Below, piece after piece: positions 45,308 to 54,035 of a stretch of 54,075 bases of DNA. Both the position numbers and the translations under genes were made by a program. The notes beneath the pieces were generated by a model. That model was given only the letters and a program-made list of their open reading frames with translations. It had not been told where the DNA came from and ran no database searches. Source of the stretch: Verrucomicrobiota bacterium. GTDB taxonomy: Bacteria > Verrucomicrobiota > Verrucomicrobiia > Limisphaerales > JAIPKD01. Location: the NCBI GenBank assembly GCA_021733835.1, contig JAIPKD010000012.1:1-54075 (forward strand). Direction: 5' to 3'. The first letter of the stretch is position 1. Each line of letters starts with the position of its first letter.

Positions 45308-47155
45308 ATGGGTCGGATAAATGCTAAATCCAGGCTTAGAGTTATCGGCGTGATTATTGTCGACTTGACGCTCGCGCTGTTTGTTTCGGTTTATGCCTCA
45401 GCGGGCGCAGACGATACGCATACTAACCCAAGAGATTTCATCGAGGCACGGATACTCCAAGGATTGGCCGAATCGATGAATGACGATAAACCCGGGCGGG
45501 CGCTGGAATACGCAAGGGAATCGTTGCAAATCTTTGAGCGATTGAATGATCCCGCACGAACTGCGAGGTCGCTGAAATTGATGGGTGACGGCTATTATAA
45601 TAATGGACAGTATGATTCAGCAATTGAAAGCTATAATCGTTCCATCGACATTTGTAGCGAATTGGAAAAGCCCTCCAAAGTCGGGTATTTATTAGTCGAT
45701 ATCGCATACGTTTATAATGAAATACCGGAATTCAACAATGCAATTGAAACCGATCTAAAGGCGGTGGAAGTATTTAATGAGGCCGGGGACCGAGCGGGTT
45801 TGGCCAAAGCATACAAGCATGCAGGTTACAATTATTGGCAACAGGGAAGCTTCAGCGAAGCAAAGGCTTATTATCAAAAAGCGTTGGAGCACTACGAGTA
45901 TTTGGGTGATATCGACCACGTAGGACGTCTATTAAATAATATCGGAACATGTCATTACGGTTTGAATGAATATACAGATGCACTGGAATACTTCCGGCGG
46001 TCATTGGCAATAGAACAAGAAGAGTCGGCAATGAACTCAAAACGCTCCGTACTTATTCTCAACAATATCGGTCTTATATATCAGGAATGGTCGAAGTTGG
46101 CTGATGCGCTTGAATACCACCAGCGAGCCTTGGATAAGGCGAACAAGATTGAGTACAACTTCGGCGTTGCATATTCGCAGATGAACCTCGGAGAGTATTA
46201 TAGAAATAATAATCAAATTGAGAAGGCCTTGGAATATTACGGGGCGTCTTATACAAATTATGTCGCCGGCGAGAATCATGATTCACAAAGTTTGGTGTTA
46301 CGACATGTCGGAACATGCTATGAAATGCTTGGTAACCACGAGAAAGCCGTCGAAAAATTTAGAGTTTCGTTGGAAATCGCGGATAGAATCAAGAATGTAT
46401 TTCACGCCGCAAATGCCCAGTATCGCCTTGGTAAGGCATACCTGGATATTGGTGAACCTACCAATGCCGAAAAATATTTGAATGAAAGTCTCAATAACGC
46501 CGAGTCAATGGGCTACAATGGCTTGATCAAGGATAATTATTATATGTTGTCGAGATTAGAGGAATCACGGGGTAATACAAATAAGGCGTTTGATTATTAC
46601 AAACGAGCGACAAAAATAAAGAACGAGATATTTAATGAAGACACGATTAGTAAATTTACCGACCTTCAAGTTCGATACAGTGTTGATCAGATTGAGCGGG
46701 AAAACCAAATATTAAGAACGGAAAATCGAATTCAACAATTAGAGCTCGAGAGAACAATATTTATACAAAATTCTATGATTGTGGGTTCTTTGTTTCTAAT
46801 GGTTATAATTGGATTAATAATTAATAGGGAAAGAACATTGAAGAATGCCAACAAAACACTGGAACGCCAAAATAACCTTATAGGCGAAATGAACGGTCAT
46901 AAGGAACAATTGATCAAGGAACTTCGGAAGGCGTTGGATAACGTGAAAACATTGCAAAAACTTATACCTATATGTTCTTCCTGTAAGAAGATAAGGGATG
47001 ACGAAGGGTACTGGAATGAGCTCGAATCATTTATAGGCAAGAACGCAGATGTACGATTCTCGCATGGGATATGCCCGGATTGCGCAAAAAGGCTTTATCC
47101 GGAACATTATGGACAAATGAATAACAAGAAAGCTGATGGTGAAGATGACATTTGA
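45308..47155 (+). CDS. TPR protein with membrane helix and Cys-rich C-terminal domain
   Basis: 615 residues. A signal-like segment (residues 9-33) is followed by about ten tetratricopeptide repeats (e.g. GYYNNGQYDSAIESYNRSID, GTCHYGLNEYTDALEYFRRS, 40-450). A coiled coil and a membrane helix (about 490-508, MIVGSLFLMVIIGLIINRER) come next, then a second coiled coil, then LIPICSSCKKIRDDEGYW...FSHGICPDCAKRLYPE. This Cys-x2-Cys ... Cys-x2-Cys tail is often found at the end of bacterial sensor proteins and probably binds zinc. No kinase or cyclase domain is present, so it may act as an adaptor in signalling. Confidence 0.82.
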   Translation: MGRINAKSRLRVIGVIIVDLTLALFVSVYASAGADDTHTNPRDFIEARILQGLAESMNDDKPGRALEYARESLQIFERLNDPARTARSLKLMGDGYYNNGQYDSAIESYNRSIDICSELEKPSKVGYLLVDIAYVYNEIPEFNNAIETDLKAVEVFNEAGDRAGLAKAYKHAGYNYWQQGSFSEAKAYYQKALEHYEYLGDIDHVGRLLNNIGTCHYGLNEYTDALEYFRRSLAIEQEESAMNSKRSVLILNNIGLIYQEWSKLADALEYHQRALDKANKIEYNFGVAYSQMNLGEYYRNNNQIEKALEYYGASYTNYVAGENHDSQSLVLRHVGTCYEMLGNHEKAVEKFRVSLEIADRIKNVFHAANAQYRLGKAYLDIGEPTNAEKYLNESLNNAESMGYNGLIKDNYYMLSRLEESRGNTNKAFDYYKRATKIKNEIFNEDTISKFTDLQVRYSVDQIERENQILRTENRIQQLELERTIFIQNSMIVGSLFLMVIIGLIINRERTLKNANKTLERQNNLIGEMNGHKEQLIKELRKALDNVKTLQKLIPICSSCKKIRDDEGYWNELESFIGKNADVRFSHGICPDCAKRLYPEHYGQMNNKKADGEDDI

Positions 47156-47351
47156 AGAGGTTATTTAATGATGAATAATGATTTTAGAAAAATTGTCGAC
47201 GATAACGCGTTGGAGTAAGTGAATTTGAATTCAACAACAGAATAGACGGAACGTTCATTGCGTAAATTCATCCTTTAATTGCGCAAAAACGCTGTAGACG
47301 AATTCAATAGGGATTCTGTAATCTCTTTCCAAGAACTTAAAAACAAGGAAT

Positions 47352-49223
47352 ATGTGTGCTATGAAAAATCGAAGTCTATTCGGGAAGGCATTGAAAAAAG
47401 TCGAATTCGCCACGGCGCTTGCCGTGTTGATGTATACCGCGTTATCGGTGGCCGCGGCCGAATTCTACCGCGGCGTAAACGTGAACGGGCCGCCGATCGA
47501 AATCGACGGAAACCAATGGCATGGTGACGGCGCGGAGTTTTTTGAATGCGACAACGCGAAGGTAACCGTAGATGATTTAGACTGGAAGCCGGCGCCTGAT
47601 TCGAATGTCGAACAGATGCTTCGGACATTCCGCTGGGCCGGTAATCCACACTTGAAGATCAAGGATGTTGATGAGGGCATGTACACGGTCTGGGCGTATT
47701 TACAGGAGGACACAGACTCGCAGACGTACGATATATTCGTGGAGGACATGCCGGCGCGCCGAGGTTATGTAAGCGGCGCACCGGGTACATGGAATAAGCT
47801 GGGGCCGTGGATCGTCGAGGTCTCCGATGGCGCAATCGATATCACAAGTCGCGGCGGGCACGCAAATTTCTGCGGGATCGAGATATGGAAAGGCGCCGTC
47901 GAAGGCGGAAAGAAACTCGAACCCGTGAGCGAACCGGTATCGCCTTTTATAGGAAAATTCACCGGCCGCAAGCCGCGAGTGGTGGTGATGACCGATATCG
48001 GCGGTGACCCCGATGACCGTCAATCGTTGGTGCGGTTTCTTTTGTACACATGTGATTTCGATGTCGAGGGGCTATGTACCGGATTCGGACATGGGCACTA
48101 CGAGAACACGCGTCCCGATTTACTCCATAAAGGCGTCGACGCCTACGCGAAGGTATACGACAATCTGCGGAAACACCGGAAGGATTACCCGTCGCCGGAA
48201 CGCCTGCGTAGATTGATCAAGGACGGATTCAACGGCGCCCCGCATAAGGTAGGGCCGGGTATGGATTCGGAGGCATCGCGGTGGATCGCCGAAGTGCTTC
48301 AAAAGGACGATCCGCGTCCGGTCTGGTTCAGCATCTGGGGAGGGCCGCGCGAGCTGGCGCAGGCGATCTGGCGCATGGATCAAGAAATGTCCGCCGACGA
48401 GCTGGCGGCGATAAAGAAGAAAATCCGCGTCCACTCGATAAACGACCAGGATCGCACATCAGGATGGATTAAGCGAAATCATCCGGATGTGTTTTGGATA
48501 TTCTCGAGCAGTGTATTTCGTGGGATGTACGCGGACGGCGATCAGTCGCTTGTTTCACCCGAATGGTTGCGGCGCAATGTGCTTGAGAATCATGGCGCGT
48601 TGGGTGCCGTGTATCCGCAAGACGCTGCGGGGAAGGACGGCGTGAAAGAAGGTGATACGCCTTCGTTTCTGTATGTGTTACAAAATGGATTGAGCGATCC
48701 CGAAGTCCCGCAATGGGGGAACTGGGGCGGACGCTTTGAGTATAGCGGTACCGGATGGGAATACGTGGACGCAGTGGATACATGGAAGGGGACTCGCTCG
48801 GCGCTTGCAACCGTCTACCGCTGGCGTCGCGCGTACCAGAATGATTTTCAGGCGCGGATGGATTGGTGTGTGCAACCGACGGAGAAAGCGAATCATGCGC
48901 CGATGGTTGTATGCAATAAACAGGAGGGAATCGCCGTCGTAAGAATCAACGCCGATCCCAATGAGGTGATAGAATTGAGCGCCGATGGCTCTAATGATCC
49001 CGATGGGGACAACTTGAACTATCAATGGTGGTTCTATGAGGAAGCGTCTTCGTACGATAAAGCAGTGGATATTGAAAACGGCGATCAGCCGAAGGCTGCG
49101 ATCCGCATCCCCGGCGACGCAGGAGGCAAATCGATTCATCTGATTCTTGAAGTAACCGATTCGGGAAAACCGAGCCTGACCCGTTATCGGAGGGTGATAA
49201 TAGAATGCGCTAATGATAAATGA
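47352..49223 (+). CDS. Sde182-like protein: nucleoside-hydrolase-like domain with carbohydrate-binding parts
   Basis: 623 residues. ATG at 47352 or codon 4 (47361; AAGGA upstream), then a signal peptide ending SVAAA. Residues 38-185 form a beta-sandwich resembling malectin-like carbohydrate-binding modules (VNVNGPPIEIDGNQWHGD). The central domain opens KPRVVVMTDIGGDPDDRQSL, the Asp-rich nucleoside-hydrolase-like signature (DUF1593 family), and a final Ig-like domain has PDGDNLNYQWWFYEEAS. Relatives are linked to polysaccharide use; no catalytic activity is proven. It lies upstream of the lyase-like gene on the same strand. Confidence 0.85.
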   Translation: MCAMKNRSLFGKALKKVEFATALAVLMYTALSVAAAEFYRGVNVNGPPIEIDGNQWHGDGAEFFECDNAKVTVDDLDWKPAPDSNVEQMLRTFRWAGNPHLKIKDVDEGMYTVWAYLQEDTDSQTYDIFVEDMPARRGYVSGAPGTWNKLGPWIVEVSDGAIDITSRGGHANFCGIEIWKGAVEGGKKLEPVSEPVSPFIGKFTGRKPRVVVMTDIGGDPDDRQSLVRFLLYTCDFDVEGLCTGFGHGHYENTRPDLLHKGVDAYAKVYDNLRKHRKDYPSPERLRRLIKDGFNGAPHKVGPGMDSEASRWIAEVLQKDDPRPVWFSIWGGPRELAQAIWRMDQEMSADELAAIKKKIRVHSINDQDRTSGWIKRNHPDVFWIFSSSVFRGMYADGDQSLVSPEWLRRNVLENHGALGAVYPQDAAGKDGVKEGDTPSFLYVLQNGLSDPEVPQWGNWGGRFEYSGTGWEYVDAVDTWKGTRSALATVYRWRRAYQNDFQARMDWCVQPTEKANHAPMVVCNKQEGIAVVRINADPNEVIELSADGSNDPDGDNLNYQWWFYEEASSYDKAVDIENGDQPKAAIRIPGDAGGKSIHLILEVTDSGKPSLTRYRRVIIECANDK

Positions 49224-49266
49224 ATATGTGGATAGGAAAAAACATCGTCGTTATAGAGGAGCAATC

Positions 49267-49296
49267 ATGAAGAGAATACAGGTTGCTAAGTTATGA
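49267..49296 (+). CDS. Nine-codon leader ORF upstream of the lyase-like gene
   Basis: MKRIQVAKL, with GAGGAGC 7 nt before its ATG, ends TGA overlapping the start of the next gene as ATGA. The stronger ribosome binding site belongs to this leader, which suggests coupled translation. Confidence 0.35.
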   Translation: MKRIQVAKL

Positions 49297-50144
49297 AAAC
49301 AAAGAGGATATTAAAGCGATTAGGTTTATTCGTTGCCATCTCAGCAATTACATGCATAGCTTCCACACTCAACACGCATGGTGGAATGCTATACTATGCC
49401 GATTACGAAGAGGGCGAGATATTGGATGAAGGCAGCTACGGTATCGGAGTCGAGAAAGGCCGCGAACATTCGGTTAACGTAGCGGACACCGTCGCCCGCA
49501 AAGGCAAGCGCTCGGTACGCTTTGAATCGCGCCGAGATGATCCCGAGGTGGCCGGCAGCCCGGGTAGGGCTGAGCTGAAGGTGAAGAGGACCAAGCCCAT
49601 TGTGGAAGAATGGTATGCATGGAGTATATATACCGGCGAAAATATGGAGCCGGATGTGCCTGAAATATTGGGGCAGTGGCACGCATCGCCAGATTTCGAC
49701 GATGGTGAGGATTGGCGATCACCGCCTATGGCGGTCAGCTTGAGGGAAGATAAATGGCATGTATCCGGGCACTACGCGCCGCAACGGGTCAATGACAACG
49801 ACAATCGGAGGCGCGCGTTTTCGGAGACGATCGGCAAGGTCAAGAAGGGGGCATGGACGGATTGGGTGTTTCATATCAAGTGGGATTATCGTGAGGCCGA
49901 CGATGGTGGTACCGGTTATGTCCAAGCCTGGCAACAAGTCGACGGCGACGGTTACGAGAAGGTGATCGATTACAAGGGGCCGATAGGTTACAACGATGAG
50001 CGTGGCGTCTACCTTAAGTGGGGAATTTACAAGTATCCGTGGAACACCGGTAAATGTGACCAGCGCACGCGTGTACATTATTACGACGAAGTCAAGATAG
50101 GCGACGCCGAGGCCACGTTTAACCAGATGAAAGTCAGTGACTAA
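49293..50144 (+). CDS. Heparin-lyase-like / PL20-type polysaccharide lyase
   Basis: 283 residues with a signal peptide (RLGLFVAISAITCIASTLN). The sequence has the beta-jelly-roll pattern of heparin lyase I and PL20 glucuronan lyase-like proteins: GKRSVRFESRRDDPEV, RAELKVKR, EEWYAWSIYT, ILGQWHASPDF, WTDWVFHIKWDYREADDGGT, GYVQAWQQVDGDGYEKVIDY, VYLKWGIYKYPWN, VHYYDEVKIGDAEATF. It is likely secreted and cleaves or binds uronic-acid polymers; the substrate is inferred. It forms a unit with the Sde182-like gene upstream. Confidence 0.8.
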   Translation: MKTKRILKRLGLFVAISAITCIASTLNTHGGMLYYADYEEGEILDEGSYGIGVEKGREHSVNVADTVARKGKRSVRFESRRDDPEVAGSPGRAELKVKRTKPIVEEWYAWSIYTGENMEPDVPEILGQWHASPDFDDGEDWRSPPMAVSLREDKWHVSGHYAPQRVNDNDNRRRAFSETIGKVKKGAWTDWVFHIKWDYREADDGGTGYVQAWQQVDGDGYEKVIDYKGPIGYNDERGVYLKWGIYKYPWNTGKCDQRTRVHYYDEVKIGDAEATFNQMKVSD

Positions 50145-50393
50145 AAATGGGAGCGAGTTATGTGTTTGAAAAGGATTGTTTATATAACACTGCCGGCGCT
50201 GTTGGTGAAACTCACCGGCGCAATCTCCAACTTGTCCCAGTTCACCATTGAAAGAATGCGCACGTGGTACCGGCTGTGTCTGTCGCCACTCCAGCGAACA
50301 AAGACCAATGGGCCGGTCACGGTCCGGCCTTTGACAGACTCTGTCACCGTTGGTTCGCCCGGCGTCTTGAGGGAGAAATCTCAGACCTTAACG

Positions 50394-50635
50394 TTATCCG
50401 CCGGCAACGAATTCGCCGTTCACAAAAAACTGACGAAAATTCCATTGACCTTGCTTAACCTCCGGAATGTCGATCTCCCAGGCCTTCTGACCGTTCACCT
50501 CGATCCATGTGCCGCCTTCGAGGCGCCGTCCCCCCCAGCTTATGACAACTTTCTCTTTAGGTGCGGCAGCGTAAACAACCGGCACGCTTTGCGTGCACGA
50601 ATCCTCCGGCCCGAACTGAAGCGGTGAGTCGACAG
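50394..50635 (-). pseudogene. Fragment of a right-handed beta-helix protein gene
   Basis: Just downstream of the large beta-helix gene, the minus strand reads SPLQFGPEDSCTQSVPVVYA, then KEKVVISWGGRRLEGGTWIE and EVKQGQWNFRQFFVNGEF before a stop. These match the N-terminal section of beta-helix proteins, but the rest of the gene is gone and the frame is embedded in the 3' end of its neighbour. About 80 codons survive. The rest of 50145-50393 shows another short minus-strand frame (TVTGPLVFVRWSGDRHSRYH, ending TAA at 50180) that I cannot identify. Confidence 0.6.
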
Positions 50636-53035
50636 TTATTGCATGCTCCTGAGGTACAGCACGGCATCGCCATCGAATGGCGACTTGAATTGCCGCCCCC
50701 CGTCTGAGACTTCGATGCGGCTGGTTAGTGCTGTTTGCCCTTGCGTGGGGCTGATCCACTCGAACTGATACCTGCCGGCCTTCAACTCGATTGTGAAAGC
50801 TTCGCCCGCCTTGGGTTGGTAAACGAGATACTCCCGTCCCGGATTGGCCAGGCAATAGGCAGTTGACGCCATATCGTTGCGAGGAATCATCTCGGCAAGG
50901 TTCATTCGGTTCGCCATTTTCCGTGTTTGCCCCATCGCCTTGCGCATTGCCTCCTGATCGGCCGGATTATACCAGGGTGAGGGTTTGTGCATCCAATCCA
51001 TCAAAATTGGATTGTGCCCCCGCAGAAAGCTCCTCCAAATCCACGTGCGATCGACGTGTCCGATGTGGTCCGTGTCGATAATCACGACCTTGCGTCCGTC
51101 ACTCGCCGGCGGATCGTTCCACTTGGTCGGCGAAATCCATTCTGCGGGGCCGCTGAACAGTTCCTCATTAGTGGGGCCTCCGCCCGTGATCCCCACCGGG
51201 TGACGCTTGGGTTTCGTTTCTTCGTAGTCATGGATCACCCTGGCAAGATGGTTATGCCAATCGGCGCCATATTCCGATTCATTGGAGATTTCGTAGAGTA
51301 CGTTGTCGAGATCGTTTACGGTATCAACCATCTTCCTGGCATAGGCTTCCTGAAGTTTTGTTACATCCGGTATCTTGAGCATATGGGTCTCAATACCGAC
51401 GCCATCGTTGTCAGGGTCGCCGTTGATGCCATTGATGTTGTTGCTCGCGTGAAATGGATGACCTTTCCATGTTCCCTGATGCTCGACGCTCCAACTGTCG
51501 AAAAGCATGATCGATACGTAGAAGCCCATTTCACGCGCGGCAACGACCCGGGCCCGTACCCGCTTGAAATAAACCGGATCGAACTTCGTCACATCGAATT
51601 TCGGCTTGCCATCGAGCGCCTTGCCGGGCCCTGTGCGCGGCCACGGCAGAGGAGTTATCGTGGCGTCCTCGGCGGTATCCCATCCGTGCTCCAGTATCCA
51701 CAGCCGGATGAAGTTGTGATTGTAGGAACGCAGCCATTCGAGATGGCTTTTGAATCCTCCAAGCTCTGCAAGATTGGTAAGGTCTTTGTATCCGGTCACG
51801 TCCTGAAGATTGCTCCAGGTGTGCGATCCGGTGAGATAAACCACTCTCATGGCGCCGTCGGCGCCCCTTGTTCCATCGGTGAAGTATCGTGGGTTGCTCG
51901 GATGAACCCGTAACGGACCGGTGCTCGGCAAAAACTCATATGCCCCGATGTCAATCTTGCCCCCTTGTGGACGGGGCCTTCCATCGAAATCCATCTTGGG
52001 AGCGCGGTCGGACGTCCCGGCATCAATGGCCGGCGAATTGGCCTTAAGGCGAAAATCGAACGAATCGACATCGACAAACACCGGATCGAGCTGTTTATTG
52101 TCGGTCGCCTGGTACGCGTTGTCTTCCATGCTCACGAGATTCTCGCCGGGCGGATAGAAGAGGTTGTTGCGAATCGTATGACGCCGATCCTGTTGTGTAT
52201 AGAACAATATCCCATTGACGCCGCCGTTCTTGTAGAAGATATTATTCTGGATGATGCAATTCTCGACCCCATCCTGCCAGATCACAATGCCTGCCCGATT
52301 CTTGTTTAACGCAATCGTGTTGTTGGCGATCAGCCAGTTCTTCGCCTCTGCATATTCCGCTCCGGCCATCGAGTCTTCTATATAATCGTAGGCAGCGACC
52401 TGGATGCCGTAGGCTGTATTGGAGTGAATAAGGTTGTTCGTGATCGTAAAGGCCGAGCCGGTGGCGTAGATTCCGTGCGCGAGGTTCTGCGCAACCTCTT
52501 TGTTCGTGCCGTTGCCCGCGATGATGTTCCGGTCGATGAGCACGCGATTGCCGTTCCCCAAGATGCCCTGATTCCAGTTTTCATGGATGTTGCAATTACG
52601 GATGATGATGTCGTGGGCGTTGTAGATCTTAATGCCGTCCCAGCCGTAGCAGATTTCAAGTCCTTCGATAGTAATCCAGCCGATGGGATTTTGATAACCC
52701 TCTTGTGCCTGAAGCAACAGCCCTTGGCCAGGCGGCTCCTTGCCCAACTCGCCCGGCTGAATCAACGGGCGCTCTCCAGGATAATTCCTGAGCGCTATCG
52801 GCTTGCCCTCCCGCCCGGAGAACCGGAGCACCACATGCTCTCGATATACACCGCTACGGATCAAGATCGTATCCCCGGCGCGAGCGAGGTCCGCGGCCTT
52901 CTGAACCGTGCACAACGGTTGCGCCTCGCTGCCCGGATTTTCATCGCTTCCGTTCGTCGCAACATAGTAAGTCTTCGCAGGTGCGGCCGTCGCAACGGTC
53001 AGCAACAGTAAACTTACCCAAACGTATCGGTTCAT
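50636..53035 (-). CDS. Secreted beta-helix protein fused to a glycoside-hydrolase-like TIM barrel
   Basis: 799 residues from the ATG at 53033-53035 (GGGAAA upstream); the annotated frame extends six codons further. A signal peptide precedes a parallel beta-helix (TYYVATNGSDENPGSEAQPL, then many N-x-I/F-x-N coils such as NCIIQNNIFYKNGGVNGILF) up to about residue 370. A TIM-barrel-like region then starts FTDGTRGADGAMRVVYLTGS, with a probable acid/base Glu in LYEISNESEYG and a VVIIDTDHIG strand, followed by a C-terminal small beta domain (YLVYQPKAGEAFTIELKAG, FEWISPTQG) resembling collagen-binding modules of apiosidase-type proteins. It suggests a two-domain polysaccharide-degrading enzyme; substrate unknown. 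Confidence 0.82.
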   Translation of the reverse strand: MNRYVWVSLLLLTVATAAPAKTYYVATNGSDENPGSEAQPLCTVQKAADLARAGDTILIRSGVYREHVVLRFSGREGKPIALRNYPGERPLIQPGELGKEPPGQGLLLQAQEGYQNPIGWITIEGLEICYGWDGIKIYNAHDIIIRNCNIHENWNQGILGNGNRVLIDRNIIAGNGTNKEVAQNLAHGIYATGSAFTITNNLIHSNTAYGIQVAAYDYIEDSMAGAEYAEAKNWLIANNTIALNKNRAGIVIWQDGVENCIIQNNIFYKNGGVNGILFYTQQDRRHTIRNNLFYPPGENLVSMEDNAYQATDNKQLDPVFVDVDSFDFRLKANSPAIDAGTSDRAPKMDFDGRPRPQGGKIDIGAYEFLPSTGPLRVHPSNPRYFTDGTRGADGAMRVVYLTGSHTWSNLQDVTGYKDLTNLAELGGFKSHLEWLRSYNHNFIRLWILEHGWDTAEDATITPLPWPRTGPGKALDGKPKFDVTKFDPVYFKRVRARVVAAREMGFYVSIMLFDSWSVEHQGTWKGHPFHASNNINGINGDPDNDGVGIETHMLKIPDVTKLQEAYARKMVDTVNDLDNVLYEISNESEYGADWHNHLARVIHDYEETKPKRHPVGITGGGPTNEELFSGPAEWISPTKWNDPPASDGRKVVIIDTDHIGHVDRTWIWRSFLRGHNPILMDWMHKPSPWYNPADQEAMRKAMGQTRKMANRMNLAEMIPRNDMASTAYCLANPGREYLVYQPKAGEAFTIELKAGRYQFEWISPTQGQTALTSRIEVSDGGRQFKSPFDGDAVLYLRSMQ

Positions 53036-53049
53036 ATTTCCCAGCCCTT

Positions 53050-53371
53050 TCATTTCAGATTTGTCTGGTTGGATTCTCGCAGTTTTTGAAGTAGCAGCAC
53101 CCAGTCCTCCGCATCCGGCGCAGCGAAAGCACCATCAGTCTTGCCGGCATCCGTCCACTTGCCGTTTCTGGGATTTTTACAATTGCGCACGTAGTCTTTT
53201 TACCAACGCTCCTGGTTTTATGCAAGCTTGTCCGCCGGCCGCGAAGTACAACAATGCAAGGTCAGCCTCCGGTGATCGCAATCCACAGATTTGTGGCGCC
53301 GCATCGTCACCGCCTGGGCTCGACAGAGCCGGTTCTCCGTTGGCTGAGGTCGATGTTGTGCAAAATCGCAC
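53050..53371 (-). pseudogene. Frameshifted C-terminal remnant of an apiosidase-like (DUF4038-type) gene
   Basis: The minus strand encodes GLRSPEADLALLYFAAGGQA then CIKPGALVKRLRA, followed at about 53180-53190 by a shift into another frame that reads NPRNGKWTDAGKTDGAFAAP and DAEDWVLLLQKLRE before TGA at 53050-53052. The two pieces together match the end of collagen-binding-domain proteins. The N-terminal bulk is missing. It is 14 bp upstream of the intact beta-helix gene. Confidence 0.6.
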
Positions 53372-53437
53372 TTCGTAAGCACCGCCTTTTTGACCGAGTG
53401 TGAAGTTCCTGCATTGGGGTCACGTCTTAACATTCAA

Positions 53438-53824
53438 CTATTCGTCAAGTTCTTCTATTGATTTTCTCAATCGTCGATCCCGTCTCAAACGGTTTTCCAA
53501 TAGCTTGATTCCCAAGCCTACCGAAGCGTAGTTGCGCCGTCCCATAGCCTCGTCCACTTCTCCCAACGTCATTCCGCAATACCGGCGAGCCATCGCCATG
53601 ACTATCCACTTGCCCGGATCTCCATGGCGCTCCATCCATTCCGGACCTTTCTCATAGCCGGCATAAGCCCGAAAGGAACTCCACCGATATTCTCGCAAAT
53701 CACGAAGCCACTGACCTCGTGCAGGGCGGTGCACACCGGTCAACGAATCGGTTTTCTCGTAGACCCAGGCCACGTATCCGATTGACAGACGATAGACGTC
53801 GAGTTTCTCGTGTCCAAGTCCCAT
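53438..53824 (-). CDS. Chimeric relic: four-helix-bundle head joined to RAYT transposase tail
   Basis: 128 residues. Residues 1-41 (HEKLDVYRLSIGYVAWVYEK, LTGVHRPARGQWLR) are the start of a four-helix-bundle (23S rRNA intervening-sequence type) protein. From residue 42 (DLREYRWSSFRAYAGY, PEWMERHG) it matches the C-terminal part of REP-associated tyrosine transposases, followed by the DnaA-like helical tail (GDPGKWIVMAMARRY, EKRLRRDRRLRKSIEEL-like). Neither half is complete; the catalytic Tyr and HUH part of the transposase is absent. The TCGAAATCGAAATCGAG upstream is typical of four-helix-bundle loci. It is probably a non-functional deletion junction. Confidence 0.65.
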   Translation of the reverse strand: MGLGHEKLDVYRLSIGYVAWVYEKTDSLTGVHRPARGQWLRDLREYRWSSFRAYAGYEKGPEWMERHGDPGKWIVMAMARRYCGMTLGEVDEAMGRRNYASVGLGIKLLENRLRRDRRLRKSIEELDE

Positions 53825-53910
53825 GATGCTCGATTTCGATTTCGATCATGACCCAACTGCTATATAGCACAGAAAGGTGTTATGCGCATTTAGTTATGAC
53901 GTCGTGTATA

Positions 53911-53941
53911 GAACTGAATGATCCTGGGTTCCGTCCCCACG
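53911..53941 (+). repeat. Short dispersed repeat shared with 41.34 kb
   Basis: GAACTGAATGATCCTGGG recurs as GAACTGAATGACCCTGGG at 41341-41358, with one difference. Here it continues into GTTCCGTCCCCAC. Gene-free region 53825-54035 otherwise shows a hairpin GCCCAC/GTGGGC at 54018-54033. Confidence 0.45.
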
Positions 53942-54035
53942 GTCAATAAATGCGCTCAACTAAGTAAGTTAGTTTAAAGGGGTTAGGCAAGAAATTCTGG
54001 CCAAATCCTGCCCGTTCGCCCACAATCGTGGGCAT

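Noticed and set aside
50987-51913. A 308-codon plus-strand frame inside the beta-helix gene
   Set aside because: It is antisense to a clearly coding gene with signal peptide and family motifs; its own translation has no recognisable domain, signal or ribosome binding site.
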